The translations under genes were made by a program, and so were the position numbers. A stretch of DNA of 64,000 bases. Origin: Gallibacter intestinalis. Lineage in GTDB: Bacteria; Bacillota; Clostridia; Peptostreptococcales; Anaerovoracaceae. Each line of letters begins with the position of its first letter. The first letter of the stretch is position 1. The stretch lies in NCBI RefSeq assembly GCF_014982745.1, contig NZ_JADCKA010000007.1, positions 1-64,000 on the forward strand, given 5' to 3'. Under the pieces are notes generated by a model, which did not search any database, was not told the origin of the DNA, and was given only the letters and a program-made list of their open reading frames with translations. Below, in pieces: positions 43,115 through 51,701 of the stretch.

Positions 43115-44368
43115 TTATTTTATCGCCTCTGCGATATCCTCCAGTGTAAACGGTATTTCTATCTGCTGTGAAGTGGCCATTTTCTTTACGGAAACCTTTC
43201 CACTTGCCAATTCATCTTCACCGATGATTACCGTATTTTCGGCGCCTACTCTGTCAGCCAGCTTAAACTGTCCTTTGAAGTTTCTTTCCATACAGTCGAT
43301 TTCTATGGCAAGACCCTTTCTTCTCAGCTCGGCAGCCAGTTTTATTGCGGCTCTTTTAGGTTCCTCTCCCATATATGCAATAAGCGCATTTACAGGTTTG
43401 TTTTCCGGAATTTCAATGCCGCTTGCCTCCATCACAAGAAGCAATCTTTCTTTACCAAGTCCAAATCCCACTCCCGGAATTTCTGGTCCTCCCAGTTCTT
43501 CACCTAAGTGGTCGTATCTGCCGCCGCCGCAGACAGTTCCCTGGGCTCCAATGGTATCAGTAACAAATTCAAAGGCTGTTTTAGTGTAATAATCAAGACC
43601 TCTTACGATACCTGGATTTACAACAAAAGGTATTCCTGCAGCCTTTAGATTTTCCTGAAGCTCATCAAAATCCTTTTTACAATCATCGCATAGATAATCC
43701 AGCATCATCGGTGCACCTTCCACCAGCTTCTGACATTCCGGACTCTTGCAATCTATAATCCTCATAGGATTTCTTTCATATCTGTCCTTGCATGTATCAC
43801 ACAGCTTATCGTAATTTGGTTTTAAAAATTCCTTTAAAGCTGCTCTGTGTTCCTTGCGGCAATCAGGACATCCAACGGAATTTATCTCCAAAGTCAGATT
43901 TTTTATACCAAGCTCTCTTAAAAACTCATATGCTAAAGATATAATTTCAGCATCTGCCATCATACTCTTTGCTCCAAACACTTCCACTCCGAACTGGTGA
44001 AATTGTCTGAGTCTTCCTGATTGAGGTTTTTCATATCTGAAGCACGGAATATTGTAATAATACTTCGCAGGCTGAGGTTCTGCGTACTTTTTATGCTCGA
44101 TATATGATCTCATCACCGGTGAGGTTCCTTCCGGTCTTAAAGTCAAACTTCTTTTACCCTGTTCCCAGGTATACATTTCTTTTTGCACTATATCTGTAGT
44201 ATCGCCTACGCCTCGGATAAACAGTTCTGTGTGCTCAAATACTGGAGTTCTCACTTCTGAAAATCCGTATCTGGCGCATACATCGGCAAATACTTTCTCG
44301 ATATACTGCCATTTATATGCCTCCTCAGGCATCATGTCCTTTGTGCCCTTAGGCGCCATAGTCAGCAT
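43115..44368 (-). CDS. hisS: Histidine--tRNA ligase
   Basis: A class II synthetase of 417 residues. Motif 2 is FRYEKPQSGRLRQFHQFGVE, the histidine A loop is GIVRGLDYYTKTAFE and motif 3 is PGVGFGLGKERLLL. GGAGG seven bases upstream supports the ATG at 44368, which overlaps the end of hemZ by seven bases. No T-box leader can fit. Confidence 0.97.
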   Translation of the reverse strand: MLTMAPKGTKDMMPEEAYKWQYIEKVFADVCARYGFSEVRTPVFEHTELFIRGVGDTTDIVQKEMYTWEQGKRSLTLRPEGTSPVMRSYIEHKKYAEPQPAKYYYNIPCFRYEKPQSGRLRQFHQFGVEVFGAKSMMADAEIISLAYEFLRELGIKNLTLEINSVGCPDCRKEHRAALKEFLKPNYDKLCDTCKDRYERNPMRIIDCKSPECQKLVEGAPMMLDYLCDDCKKDFDELQENLKAAGIPFVVNPGIVRGLDYYTKTAFEFVTDTIGAQGTVCGGGRYDHLGEELGGPEIPGVGFGLGKERLLLVMEASGIEIPENKPVNALIAYMGEEPKRAAIKLAAELRRKGLAIEIDCMERNFKGQFKLADRVGAENTVIIGEDELASGKVSVKKMATSQQIEIPFTLEDIAEAIK

Positions 44369-45792
44369 TTTTCTACCTCCATAAAAAAGTTCTTAAGCTT
44401 TCTTTCCTTCATTTCTTCCAGTCTCTGCATATATATTTCATAGTTGGATACATTGGCAGTTCTCTCAAGGCGATTTTCCTCAGGAAAATACACCTTTGAA
44501 ACGCCTCCTGCACCAAGAGCCAAAATGCTCTGATGTTCGTCCATTATCCTTATATTATACAGGTTTTCCGTACCGATTTTACAAAAACCGACATTTTCAC
44601 CTGCTCCTGTCATGTGCTTTTGTCTGTAAAGATAATAAGGTATGTATCCTTCTGCTCCAAGCCTTTCATAGGCGTATTCCATCATTTCACCTGCCTCATC
44701 AGCATGGTGGTAATGGTAATTTTTATCCTTTTCAGCTAGTCTTGAAGCCCTCTTTACCGCAAGAGTATGCACTGTAATATTTTCCGGTGACATAGACAAC
44801 ACCTTATCCAAAGTATATGCAAAATCACCGGTGGTCTCCCCAGGGAGTCCGGTTATCAAATCCATATTAATTTCTTTTACACCCACTCCGCGTGCCAACT
44901 CAAAGGCCTTTATTGTTTCATCTGCCCTATGAGCTCTGCCTATAAGCTTGAGAGTATTATCATTCATAGTCTGTGGATTGATGCTTATCCTGTTTACACC
45001 ATACTTCACAGCCATTTTAAGCTTATCTTCCGTTACCGTATCAGGTCTACCAGCTTCTAAAGTAATTTCCTTGAGTCTGTCTAAATCCACATTCATCCTC
45101 AATTTATAAAGAAGTTTGTCTAGCTGCTCTGCCGTAAGTGTAGTCGGTGTTCCTCCACCTATATAAACAGATTCGGCATACAGTCCTCTGTCTTTCATCT
45201 CTGCGCCGACAAAATCCAACTCTTCAATAAGTGCATCAAGATATTTTTCAATAACATCCTGAGATGCTGTGTTAGAAGTAAAGGAACAATACAGACATCT
45301 TGTAGGACAGAATGGAATTCCAATGTAAAGACCTAAACTGTTTTTTTCAGCCTTTCCGGCTGTTTTCATCTGATAATCGTATATATCTGCAACAGTCTCG
45401 GACTTGCTGTCAGATACCATATAAAGATTTCTTAAAATTGCTTTGGCTTTATCACGACTTCCAGTTTCACCCGTTAAGTCACCAAACAATTTTACAGGTC
45501 TTATTCCTGTCAGTGTTCCCCATACCGGTCTTTTTCCGAACTCCTCGTTAAAAGCGATGAACATATCTTTTGCGAGCTGCTCTCTGCTTTCGTCCAGTGA
45601 AAATTCAAAGCTCTTATTGATCTTATCTGTAAGTTCCCGGTTATTATCAAACTCCTCTTGTGAAATTGAATTAGATGCATTTACATCTTTCTCATCAAGA
45701 ACGATGATAAACTCCTCAGGTTTTATAAATATTTTTGTCAGTTCCTCGTACTGATGGGCCTTTGCCACATTCTTTAGTCGGATCTTATACAA
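44362..45792 (-). CDS. hemZ: Coproporphyrinogen dehydrogenase HemZ
   Basis: A radical-SAM protein of about 477 residues in the HemN/HemZ family. The cluster motif CPTRCLYCSF and the following YIGGGTPTTL are typical of oxygen-independent coproporphyrinogen oxidases. HemZ members of Clostridia lie in this same rel-hisS-aspS neighbourhood and often in organisms with little haem, so true activity is uncertain. I place the start at the TTG at 45792, ten bases after AAGGAG, because an upstream TTG at 45813 would put that site inside the coding region. It overlaps the upstream hydrolase gene by eight bases. Confidence 0.9.
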   Translation of the reverse strand: MYKIRLKNVAKAHQYEELTKIFIKPEEFIIVLDEKDVNASNSISQEEFDNNRELTDKINKSFEFSLDESREQLAKDMFIAFNEEFGKRPVWGTLTGIRPVKLFGDLTGETGSRDKAKAILRNLYMVSDSKSETVADIYDYQMKTAGKAEKNSLGLYIGIPFCPTRCLYCSFTSNTASQDVIEKYLDALIEELDFVGAEMKDRGLYAESVYIGGGTPTTLTAEQLDKLLYKLRMNVDLDRLKEITLEAGRPDTVTEDKLKMAVKYGVNRISINPQTMNDNTLKLIGRAHRADETIKAFELARGVGVKEINMDLITGLPGETTGDFAYTLDKVLSMSPENITVHTLAVKRASRLAEKDKNYHYHHADEAGEMMEYAYERLGAEGYIPYYLYRQKHMTGAGENVGFCKIGTENLYNIRIMDEHQSILALGAGGVSKVYFPEENRLERTANVSNYEIYMQRLEEMKERKLKNFFMEVEKC

Positions 45793-46399
45793 AAGGGTTA
45801 TTCTCCTTCTCAAAGCCTATTGTTGTAGCTCCCATATGTCCAGGAAATACTCTGGTATCATCAGGAAGCACAAACAGTTTTTCCTTTATGCTCTTTATCA
45901 GAAGCGGCATTGAACCTCCGGCAAAATCCGTTCTTCCCACAGATGCCTGAAACAATGTATCTCCGCTAAATAGGACAGTTCCTATCCTGATGCACATTCC
46001 TCCAGGGCTGTGTCCTGGAGTCATAATGAATTCAAGTCTCATATCGCCCACATCAAGGGTATCTCCGTCTTTAACAGAAATATCAGCAACTATGCTTACA
46101 GGTGTTCCAAAATCCGCCGACATATTGGCTCTCGGATCCTTTAGCATCGGAGCCTCTGCCTCTGCAGCAACAATTTTTGCATCGTACTTTTCACTGATGA
46201 TATTGACGCCGCCTATGTGGTCACCGTGTCCGTGGGTAAGTATTACATATTTAAGGTTTATTTTTTCTTTATTTATAGTTTCTTCCATTCTTGGATTAAA
46301 TCCGCCTGGATCCACTATAAATCCGTCTCCGCTTTTTTCATCCCATGCTATATATGAGTTAACCATAAGCGGTCCGGAAGGTATATTTATTATCTTCAT
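45785..46399 (-). CDS. MBL-fold metallo-hydrolase (YqgX/glyoxalase II-like)
   Basis: A 204-residue metallo-beta-lactamase-fold hydrolase. The metal motif THGHGDHIGG and the later GHSPGG and PGHMG are complete, as in the hydroxyacylglutathione-hydrolase-like YqgX group. The substrate is unknown. The ribosome binding site is weak. It lies between rel and hemZ, its conserved clostridial position. Confidence 0.92.
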   Translation of the reverse strand: MKIINIPSGPLMVNSYIAWDEKSGDGFIVDPGGFNPRMEETINKEKINLKYVILTHGHGDHIGGVNIISEKYDAKIVAAEAEAPMLKDPRANMSADFGTPVSIVADISVKDGDTLDVGDMRLEFIMTPGHSPGGMCIRIGTVLFSGDTLFQASVGRTDFAGGSMPLLIKSIKEKLFVLPDDTRVFPGHMGATTIGFEKENNPFV

Positions 46400-46434
46400 A
46401 TCTCTATTCTCAATCTCAACATTTAATTAATTTA

Positions 46435-48621
46435 TCAGACCTTGCTTCTAAATACTTCATAGACTCCTTCTATGCTCTTCATAGCAAGGGTCAATTTACC
46501 GATTTGTCCTATATTGGATATCATAACTGTCAAGGCCACGGTGGCATTACCGTCTTTATCAGCTCTTGCATTTACGCTTGTAATATCCGTACCGGCATTT
46601 TCACATACCTTTGATATATCAGAAAAGAGACCTTTACGATCCTCTGCGATTATAGTTATATCCGCCTCATAAGATTCATGGGCATTCTGCTCCCATTCAA
46701 CCTCTATAAAGCGTTCCTTTTCCTCTTCAGGAAGGGAAACCATATTAGGGCAGTCCTTTCTGTGAACGGATACGCCTCTTCCTTTAGTTATATATCCGAT
46801 TATTTCATCCCCAGGTACAGGGTTGCAGCACTTGGAAAGACGCACTAAAAGTCCATCCATTCCCTTTACTATAACGCCTTTATTGTTCTGTTTCTTTCCG
46901 CCCTTGCCTCCAGCCGTCTTAACTGTAGTTATTTCTTCAGGCTTTTTATCTTCCTTCTTGCTAGCCTTTTCAAGCTCAGCGTTATACATGGAAATAAGCT
47001 TTGAAGCGACATTAGTTAAAACAGTACCGCCAGGACTTACATTGAGAAACATCTCATCGGCATCCTTTAATCCCGCATCCTTAACATACTTGGATATAAA
47101 GGAGTTTTTTAATACATCCTTAGGCTCGTATCCCTTCTTACGGAGATATTTGTCCATGAGCATCTTGCCCTTGTCCACGCCGTCAGTTTTATTTTCTTTT
47201 TTAAGCCATTGCCTAATCTTAGTTCTAGCTGTAGGACTCTTTACAATCTTAAGCCAGTCTATAGATGGTCCGCTGGAATTTGATGATGTTACGATTTCAA
47301 CTATATCACCGTTTTCAAGCTTATGGTCGATGGTTACCATCTTACCGTTTATCTTGGCACCGACGCACTTTGCACCGACTTCCGAATGGACCTTAAAGGC
47401 AAAGTCCAAAGGCGTTGATCCTGCAGGAAGTTCCATTACATCTCCCTTTGGAGTAAAAACGAATACCTGGTTTTCGAAAAGGTCCATTTTAAGGGTCTCA
47501 AGGAATTCCTTAGGATTATCCATTTCCTTCTGCCACTCAAGAGACTGTCTGAGCCAGGAAAGTTTTACCTCTTCCTGATCTGCACTTACGCCCTCTTTGT
47601 ATTTCCAATGGGCTGCGATACCGTATTCGGCAATTCTGTGCATCTCCTTTGTTCTTATCTGTATTTCAAAAGGATCTCCTGTATCACCGATTACAGTTGT
47701 GTGAAGGGACTGATACATATTAGGCTTAGGCATTGCTATGTAGTCCTTAAATCTTCCCGGAATAGGAGTCCACATGGAATGGACTATACCTAATATTGCA
47801 TAGCAATCCTTTACCGTATCAACAATTATTCTCACTGCCATGAGATCAAATATCTCATCAAGCTGCTTGTTTTGATATTTCATCTTTCGGAAGATGCTGT
47901 AAAAATGCTTTGTTCTTCCATAAATATCATAATCTATATCAGCATCCTTAAGAGCTTCGTTGACTTCATCTATGATTCTATTAAGGTCAGCTTCCCTTTC
48001 TTCCTTCTTTTCGTGAATTTCATTGGTAAGCTCCTGATATTCATCAGGCCAAAGATATCTCATGCATATATCCTCAAGCTCAAACTTTATGGAATATATA
48101 CCAAGTCTACTTGCCAAAGGCGCATAGATATCCAAAGTTTCACTGCATTTTTCCACAATCTTATTCGGGGTCATGTAATTTATGGTGCGCAGATTGTGAA
48201 GTCTGTCGGCCAGCTTAATTATGAGAACTCTTATATCCTTTGACATTGCCAAAAACATTTTTCTTAATGTTTCCGCCTGTCTTTCCTCTTTGTTCTCATA
48301 CTGTAGGGAGCCTATCTTAGTAACACCGTCCACAAGCAACTCAACTTCCTCTCCGAATTCCTGTCTAAGCTGCTCATTTGTATATTCCGTATCTTCAACA
48401 ACATCGTGCAGTAAACCGGCCACAAGAGTATCTTCATCCATGCCAAGTTCTGCCAGTATTTTAACTACTGCCATAGGATGTATCAGATAGGGCTCACCAG
48501 ATTTTCGCAGCTGCCCCTCATGCATTTTAGCAGCCACATCATAGGCTCTTCCTATAAGTTCAATATCATATTTTGGATTCAGTTCGATTATTTCGTCCAG
48601 AAATTCCTGTCTACTTTGCAT
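46435..48621 (-). CDS. rel: Bifunctional (p)ppGpp synthetase/hydrolase Rel
   Basis: Rel makes and degrades the stringent alarmones. The 728 residues contain the HD hydrolase domain (LLHDVVEDTEYT), the synthetase domain (KHFYSIFRKM, EIFDLMAVRIIV), TGS (FVFTPKGDVMELP), a zinc-finger-like region (RLSKCCNPVPGDEI) and a C-terminal ACT domain. Both catalytic halves look intact. It begins on the base after the secDF stop. The recJ, apt and dtd genes that often flank rel in Clostridia are absent. Confidence 0.97.
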   Translation of the reverse strand: MQSRQEFLDEIIELNPKYDIELIGRAYDVAAKMHEGQLRKSGEPYLIHPMAVVKILAELGMDEDTLVAGLLHDVVEDTEYTNEQLRQEFGEEVELLVDGVTKIGSLQYENKEERQAETLRKMFLAMSKDIRVLIIKLADRLHNLRTINYMTPNKIVEKCSETLDIYAPLASRLGIYSIKFELEDICMRYLWPDEYQELTNEIHEKKEEREADLNRIIDEVNEALKDADIDYDIYGRTKHFYSIFRKMKYQNKQLDEIFDLMAVRIIVDTVKDCYAILGIVHSMWTPIPGRFKDYIAMPKPNMYQSLHTTVIGDTGDPFEIQIRTKEMHRIAEYGIAAHWKYKEGVSADQEEVKLSWLRQSLEWQKEMDNPKEFLETLKMDLFENQVFVFTPKGDVMELPAGSTPLDFAFKVHSEVGAKCVGAKINGKMVTIDHKLENGDIVEIVTSSNSSGPSIDWLKIVKSPTARTKIRQWLKKENKTDGVDKGKMLMDKYLRKKGYEPKDVLKNSFISKYVKDAGLKDADEMFLNVSPGGTVLTNVASKLISMYNAELEKASKKEDKKPEEITTVKTAGGKGGKKQNNKGVIVKGMDGLLVRLSKCCNPVPGDEIIGYITKGRGVSVHRKDCPNMVSLPEEEKERFIEVEWEQNAHESYEADITIIAEDRKGLFSDISKVCENAGTDITSVNARADKDGNATVALTVMISNIGQIGKLTLAMKSIEGVYEVFRSKV

Positions 48622-50880
48622 TTATTCTTTATTCCCCGTTCCGCCTATATATTTTTTCTTTTTCTTCTTTTTGCCTTCCTCAAGTGTCTTCTGATATCTT
48701 GTCTTTCTTTTGTGCTGTGAGAACTGATAGTACAGCGGGCTGCATATGAATATAGATGACAGACATCCTGCCGCTACACCTACCATCAGAGGCAGTATAA
48801 ACTCCCTCATAGAAGCCGATGTCATTATAAACATCGGTACCATTACTATCAGAGTAGTAAAGGTAGTCATTATGGATCTGGATAAGGTCTGATTTATGGA
48901 AATATCAATTATTTCCTCCTCGTCCTTTCTCATCAGCTGATTGTTCTCTCTTATTCTATCAAATATTACTATGGTGTCGTTTATGGAATATCCGACTACC
49001 GTCAATATACCTGCAATAAACGGGTTATTTACAGTTACATTGAATACCGCATAGAATGTCAGCACTATAAGAACATCGTGTAGTACGCCTAAAATTGCGG
49101 ATGCTCCGAAATTCCATTCTTTAAATCTAAGTCTTATATAGATAAGCATACCTACAGCTGCTAAAAGCACCGCCTTTATTGCGTTATTTCTCAGCTCTTT
49201 ACCTACCGTAGGTCCGAACAACTCTTGTGCCAATATATCGCTGTCATCAAATCCGAACTCTTGCTGTAAATCAGCAATTAAAGCGCTTCTTTCATCGTTT
49301 TCAATGGCATCAACGGTTCTTATCATAATCTGCTCGTTATTTTCGCCGGCATAAACGACTTCCGCTTCTATACCTCTGTCATTTAAAACGGCTTCAACCT
49401 CTTCCATGGCTACTTCCTTGCCCATATCAATCTGGACCATGGTACCGCCGGTAAAGTCGATACCGTAGTTGAGTCCTCTTACAAGACCAAAGGCAAGACC
49501 AATAACGAGAATTACAACGGAAACAGTGTAATATATTTTCCTGTGTTTTATGAAAGAGAACTGCCTCTTTATGGCAAACATCGCTGTTCCGTCTTCTTTT
49601 ATTCCAAAGTATTTCTTCTTTGAGAAACGCCTTGTATTGGCTAATATGCCAAGGTACAGATGAGTGATAACCACAGCAGTCAGCAAGCTGACTATGATAC
49701 CAATCATCAGTGTCCATGCAAAGCCCTTAACGGAGCTTGTTCCTATCTGATAAAGTATTACCGCAGCGATAAGAGTTGTAACCTGAGAGTCGATTACTGT
49801 ACTCATAGCTCTCTTAAATCCTGTCTGTACTGCGACTCTCGTTGATTTGCCGCTTATTATTTCTTCCTTGATTCTGGTGAATATGACAACATTGGCATCC
49901 ACGGCCATACCAACGGAAAGTATCAGACCAGCTATACCAGGTAGCGTTATAACATTTCCCACAAGGGCCATGATTATGAATATGATAAGAATATACATAG
50001 CCAGAGCAATATCAGCTGCAAGACCCATTATCATATATCCTGCAATCATTATCACAAATATTATAGCGATACCAATGATGCCGGCCTTTACGCTCTGATC
50101 AAAGGCATCAAGTCCGATCTTTGCACTCTGAACCGATGAAGATACTTCTTCCAAAGGAGCTGGAAGTGCACCGCCTCTAATCAATGCTGCCAGCTCGGAT
50201 GCTTCCTCCTGGCTGAAGTTACCTGTTATCTCACATTTGCCTCCACTTATAACCTCGTTAACGGAAGGACTTGAAATAACATCGTTATCCAGCATTATTA
50301 CTATGGAATCACTTGGGACTGTCTGCCCGTATGAATCTTTGATGGTTGCGGTCACCGTACCGCTTAAAGCTTTTTCTGTTGCCTGCTCAAAGGCATCTGC
50401 TCCTTCACTTTTGAGTTCAAGACTTACAGCATAACCGCCTGTTTCACTACCACTCTGTGTCACAGTGGCATTTTGAACCATGCTTCCATCCAGTACGAAG
50501 CCTCCATCAGGCATCAGGAACTGCAGCTGTGCAGTTCTGCCTATCTGGTCTATGGCTTCCTGAGCATTTTCCACGCCAGGTAGTTCAACTCTTATTCGAT
50601 TGCCGCCTTCAACTCTGACATCAGCATTGGCGATACCCATCTGGTCAACTCTTCGGCTAATCACCTGCTGAGTCTGATTCATCAGTTCAGTAAGTTCTTC
50701 GCCTTCCTTGTCTGTCTGAGCCTCCATGACAACATATACTCCGCCTTTAATATCAAGGCCGAGCTGAATCTTGTCAGTGAGAGGTGCCAAACTGCCTACT
50801 CCGAAAACAGTTGCATACCAGCCAAAACCCACTAATAGCAACAAAAGCACCGCGACTATTTTTTTTAGCTTTTCTTTCAT
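48622..50880 (-). CDS. secDF: Fused protein translocase subunit SecDF
   Basis: SecD and SecF, RND-superfamily proteins that use the proton or sodium gradient to help protein export, are fused into one chain of about 752 residues. The SecD half has the signature KIQLGLDIKGGVYVVME and the SecF half LNYGIDFTGGTMVQID. The start at 50880 has GAGGTGA upstream; the longer frame from 50946 begins in the promoter region and is not used. The C-terminus is a run of lysines. It has its own promoter downstream of the yajC terminator and heads the cluster that continues through rel. Confidence 0.96.
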   Translation of the reverse strand: MKEKLKKIVAVLLLLLVGFGWYATVFGVGSLAPLTDKIQLGLDIKGGVYVVMEAQTDKEGEELTELMNQTQQVISRRVDQMGIANADVRVEGGNRIRVELPGVENAQEAIDQIGRTAQLQFLMPDGGFVLDGSMVQNATVTQSGSETGGYAVSLELKSEGADAFEQATEKALSGTVTATIKDSYGQTVPSDSIVIMLDNDVISSPSVNEVISGGKCEITGNFSQEEASELAALIRGGALPAPLEEVSSSVQSAKIGLDAFDQSVKAGIIGIAIIFVIMIAGYMIMGLAADIALAMYILIIFIIMALVGNVITLPGIAGLILSVGMAVDANVVIFTRIKEEIISGKSTRVAVQTGFKRAMSTVIDSQVTTLIAAVILYQIGTSSVKGFAWTLMIGIIVSLLTAVVITHLYLGILANTRRFSKKKYFGIKEDGTAMFAIKRQFSFIKHRKIYYTVSVVILVIGLAFGLVRGLNYGIDFTGGTMVQIDMGKEVAMEEVEAVLNDRGIEAEVVYAGENNEQIMIRTVDAIENDERSALIADLQQEFGFDDSDILAQELFGPTVGKELRNNAIKAVLLAAVGMLIYIRLRFKEWNFGASAILGVLHDVLIVLTFYAVFNVTVNNPFIAGILTVVGYSINDTIVIFDRIRENNQLMRKDEEEIIDISINQTLSRSIMTTFTTLIVMVPMFIMTSASMREFILPLMVGVAAGCLSSIFICSPLYYQFSQHKRKTRYQKTLEEGKKKKKKKYIGGTGNKE

Positions 50881-50914
50881 CAAATTCACCTCAAGTATTT
50901 TTGCATTATATTTT

Positions 50915-50943
50915 ATTATATAATTTTCCCCGTAGGAAATCAA
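50915..50943 (-). promoter_or_regulatory. Promoter of the secDF-rel cluster
   Basis: TTGATT (50943-50938) and a perfect TATAAT (50920-50915) on the minus strand are 17 bases apart. It lies directly after the yajC terminator and gives a leader of about 30 bases. Confidence 0.8.
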
Positions 50944-50944
50944 C

Positions 50945-50969
50945 AAGGCCGGTCAAATTGACCGGCCTT
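50945..50969 (-). terminator. Terminator-like hairpin after yajC
   Basis: AAGGCCGGTC pairs perfectly with GACCGGCCTT around a short A/T loop. The T run after it on the minus strand is weak (TTGTTGATTT), so some read-through into secDF is likely. Confidence 0.7.
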
Positions 50970-50983
50970 TTCAGGCATTTAAT

Positions 50984-51520
50984 TTACTTGTTTTCAGCGT
51001 TTTCTTCGTTCTTTACTTCAACTTCTTCAGCAGCTACTTCTTCAGCTTCGGCTTCAACTGTTTCGACAGCCTCTACTGTTTCAGTTTCGACTACTTCCGC
51101 TTCAGCAACTTCAACTGCCTCTTCGGCTTCAATTGCTTCTTCCTTTTCTACCGGTTCAATTTCAGCATCAAGAATAGCTTCTTTTTCCGGTTCAGACTTC
51201 TTAAGCTTTTTAGGTCTGGAAGATTTTTCTTCTCTAGACAGCTTAGGTTCCTTAGTTACTATCTGTGATACGGACCATTTCATCATTTCAAATTTAACCT
51301 TGTCCGCTCCCACCTGAATAACGATGGAATCTTCCTTTACCTTTACTACCTTACCGCAGATACCACCGATTGTTACAATTGAATCTCCAACCTTTATGGA
51401 AGATCTCATCGCATTAACTTCTCTTTCCTTCTTCTTCTGAGGTCTAATCAGCATGAAGTACATAAGAGCGATAAGAAGTATCAAAGGTATTATCTGAAAA
51501 TATATCGTTCTGTTGTCCAT
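50984..51520 (-). CDS. yajC: Preprotein translocase subunit YajC with long acidic tail
   Basis: YajC is the small Sec accessory protein that associates with SecDF. One membrane helix (about 8-25) is followed by the conserved KKKEREVNAMRSSIKVGDSI and VTIGGICGKVVKVKEDSIVI. The usual length is about 85-110 residues. Here the protein has 178 because of a tail of some 80 residues rich in Glu, Ala and Val after a basic stretch (SREEKSSRPKKLKKSE). The tail is low complexity and probably disordered. AGGAGG precedes the ATG. It lies 55 bases after tRNA-Leu(CAA), with no terminator between. Confidence 0.92.
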   Translation of the reverse strand: MDNRTIYFQIIPLILLIALMYFMLIRPQKKKEREVNAMRSSIKVGDSIVTIGGICGKVVKVKEDSIVIQVGADKVKFEMMKWSVSQIVTKEPKLSREEKSSRPKKLKKSEPEKEAILDAEIEPVEKEEAIEAEEAVEVAEAEVVETETVEAVETVEAEAEEVAAEEVEVKNEENAENK

Positions 51521-51574
51521 TTAATAATTCCTCCTAAATTATATATGCCGTCACTTCCAACGTCTTTATTTAAC

Positions 51575-51661
51575 TGGTGCCGGCGATGGGGGTCGAACCC
51601 ATACGGTGTCACCACCACAGGATTTTGAGTCCTGCACGTCTGCCAATTCCATCACGCCGGC
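51575..51661 (-). tRNA. tRNA-Leu, anticodon CAA
   Basis: The gene folds as a class II tRNA with acceptor GCCGGCG, D arm, anticodon stem CAGGA/TCCTG with loop CTCAAAA, a long variable arm, T arm with GGTTCGACC and an encoded CCA end. The anticodon CAA reads UUG. No terminator follows before yajC, so the two may be processed from one transcript. Confidence 0.95.
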
Positions 51662-51672
51662 GTAACAGCATA

Positions 51673-51701
51673 ATTCTATACTATTCTAAGGTTATAGTCA
51701 A
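51673..51701 (-). promoter_or_regulatory. Promoter of tRNA-Leu(CAA), inside the end of the RND gene
   Basis: TTGACT (51701-51696) and TAGAAT (51678-51673) on the minus strand are 17 bases apart. The -35 and spacer overlap the last codons of the RND transporter gene. Confidence 0.75.

Noticed and set aside
37274-44368. T-box riboswitches for leuS, aspS, hisS and glyS
   Set aside because: Each synthetase gene overlaps or nearly abuts the upstream gene; there is no leader long enough to hold a T-box.
51000-51180. Repetitive sequence in the yajC 3' half as a genomic repeat
   Set aside because: The repetition reflects Glu/Ala/Val codons of a low-complexity tail in a continuous reading frame, not a DNA repeat family.
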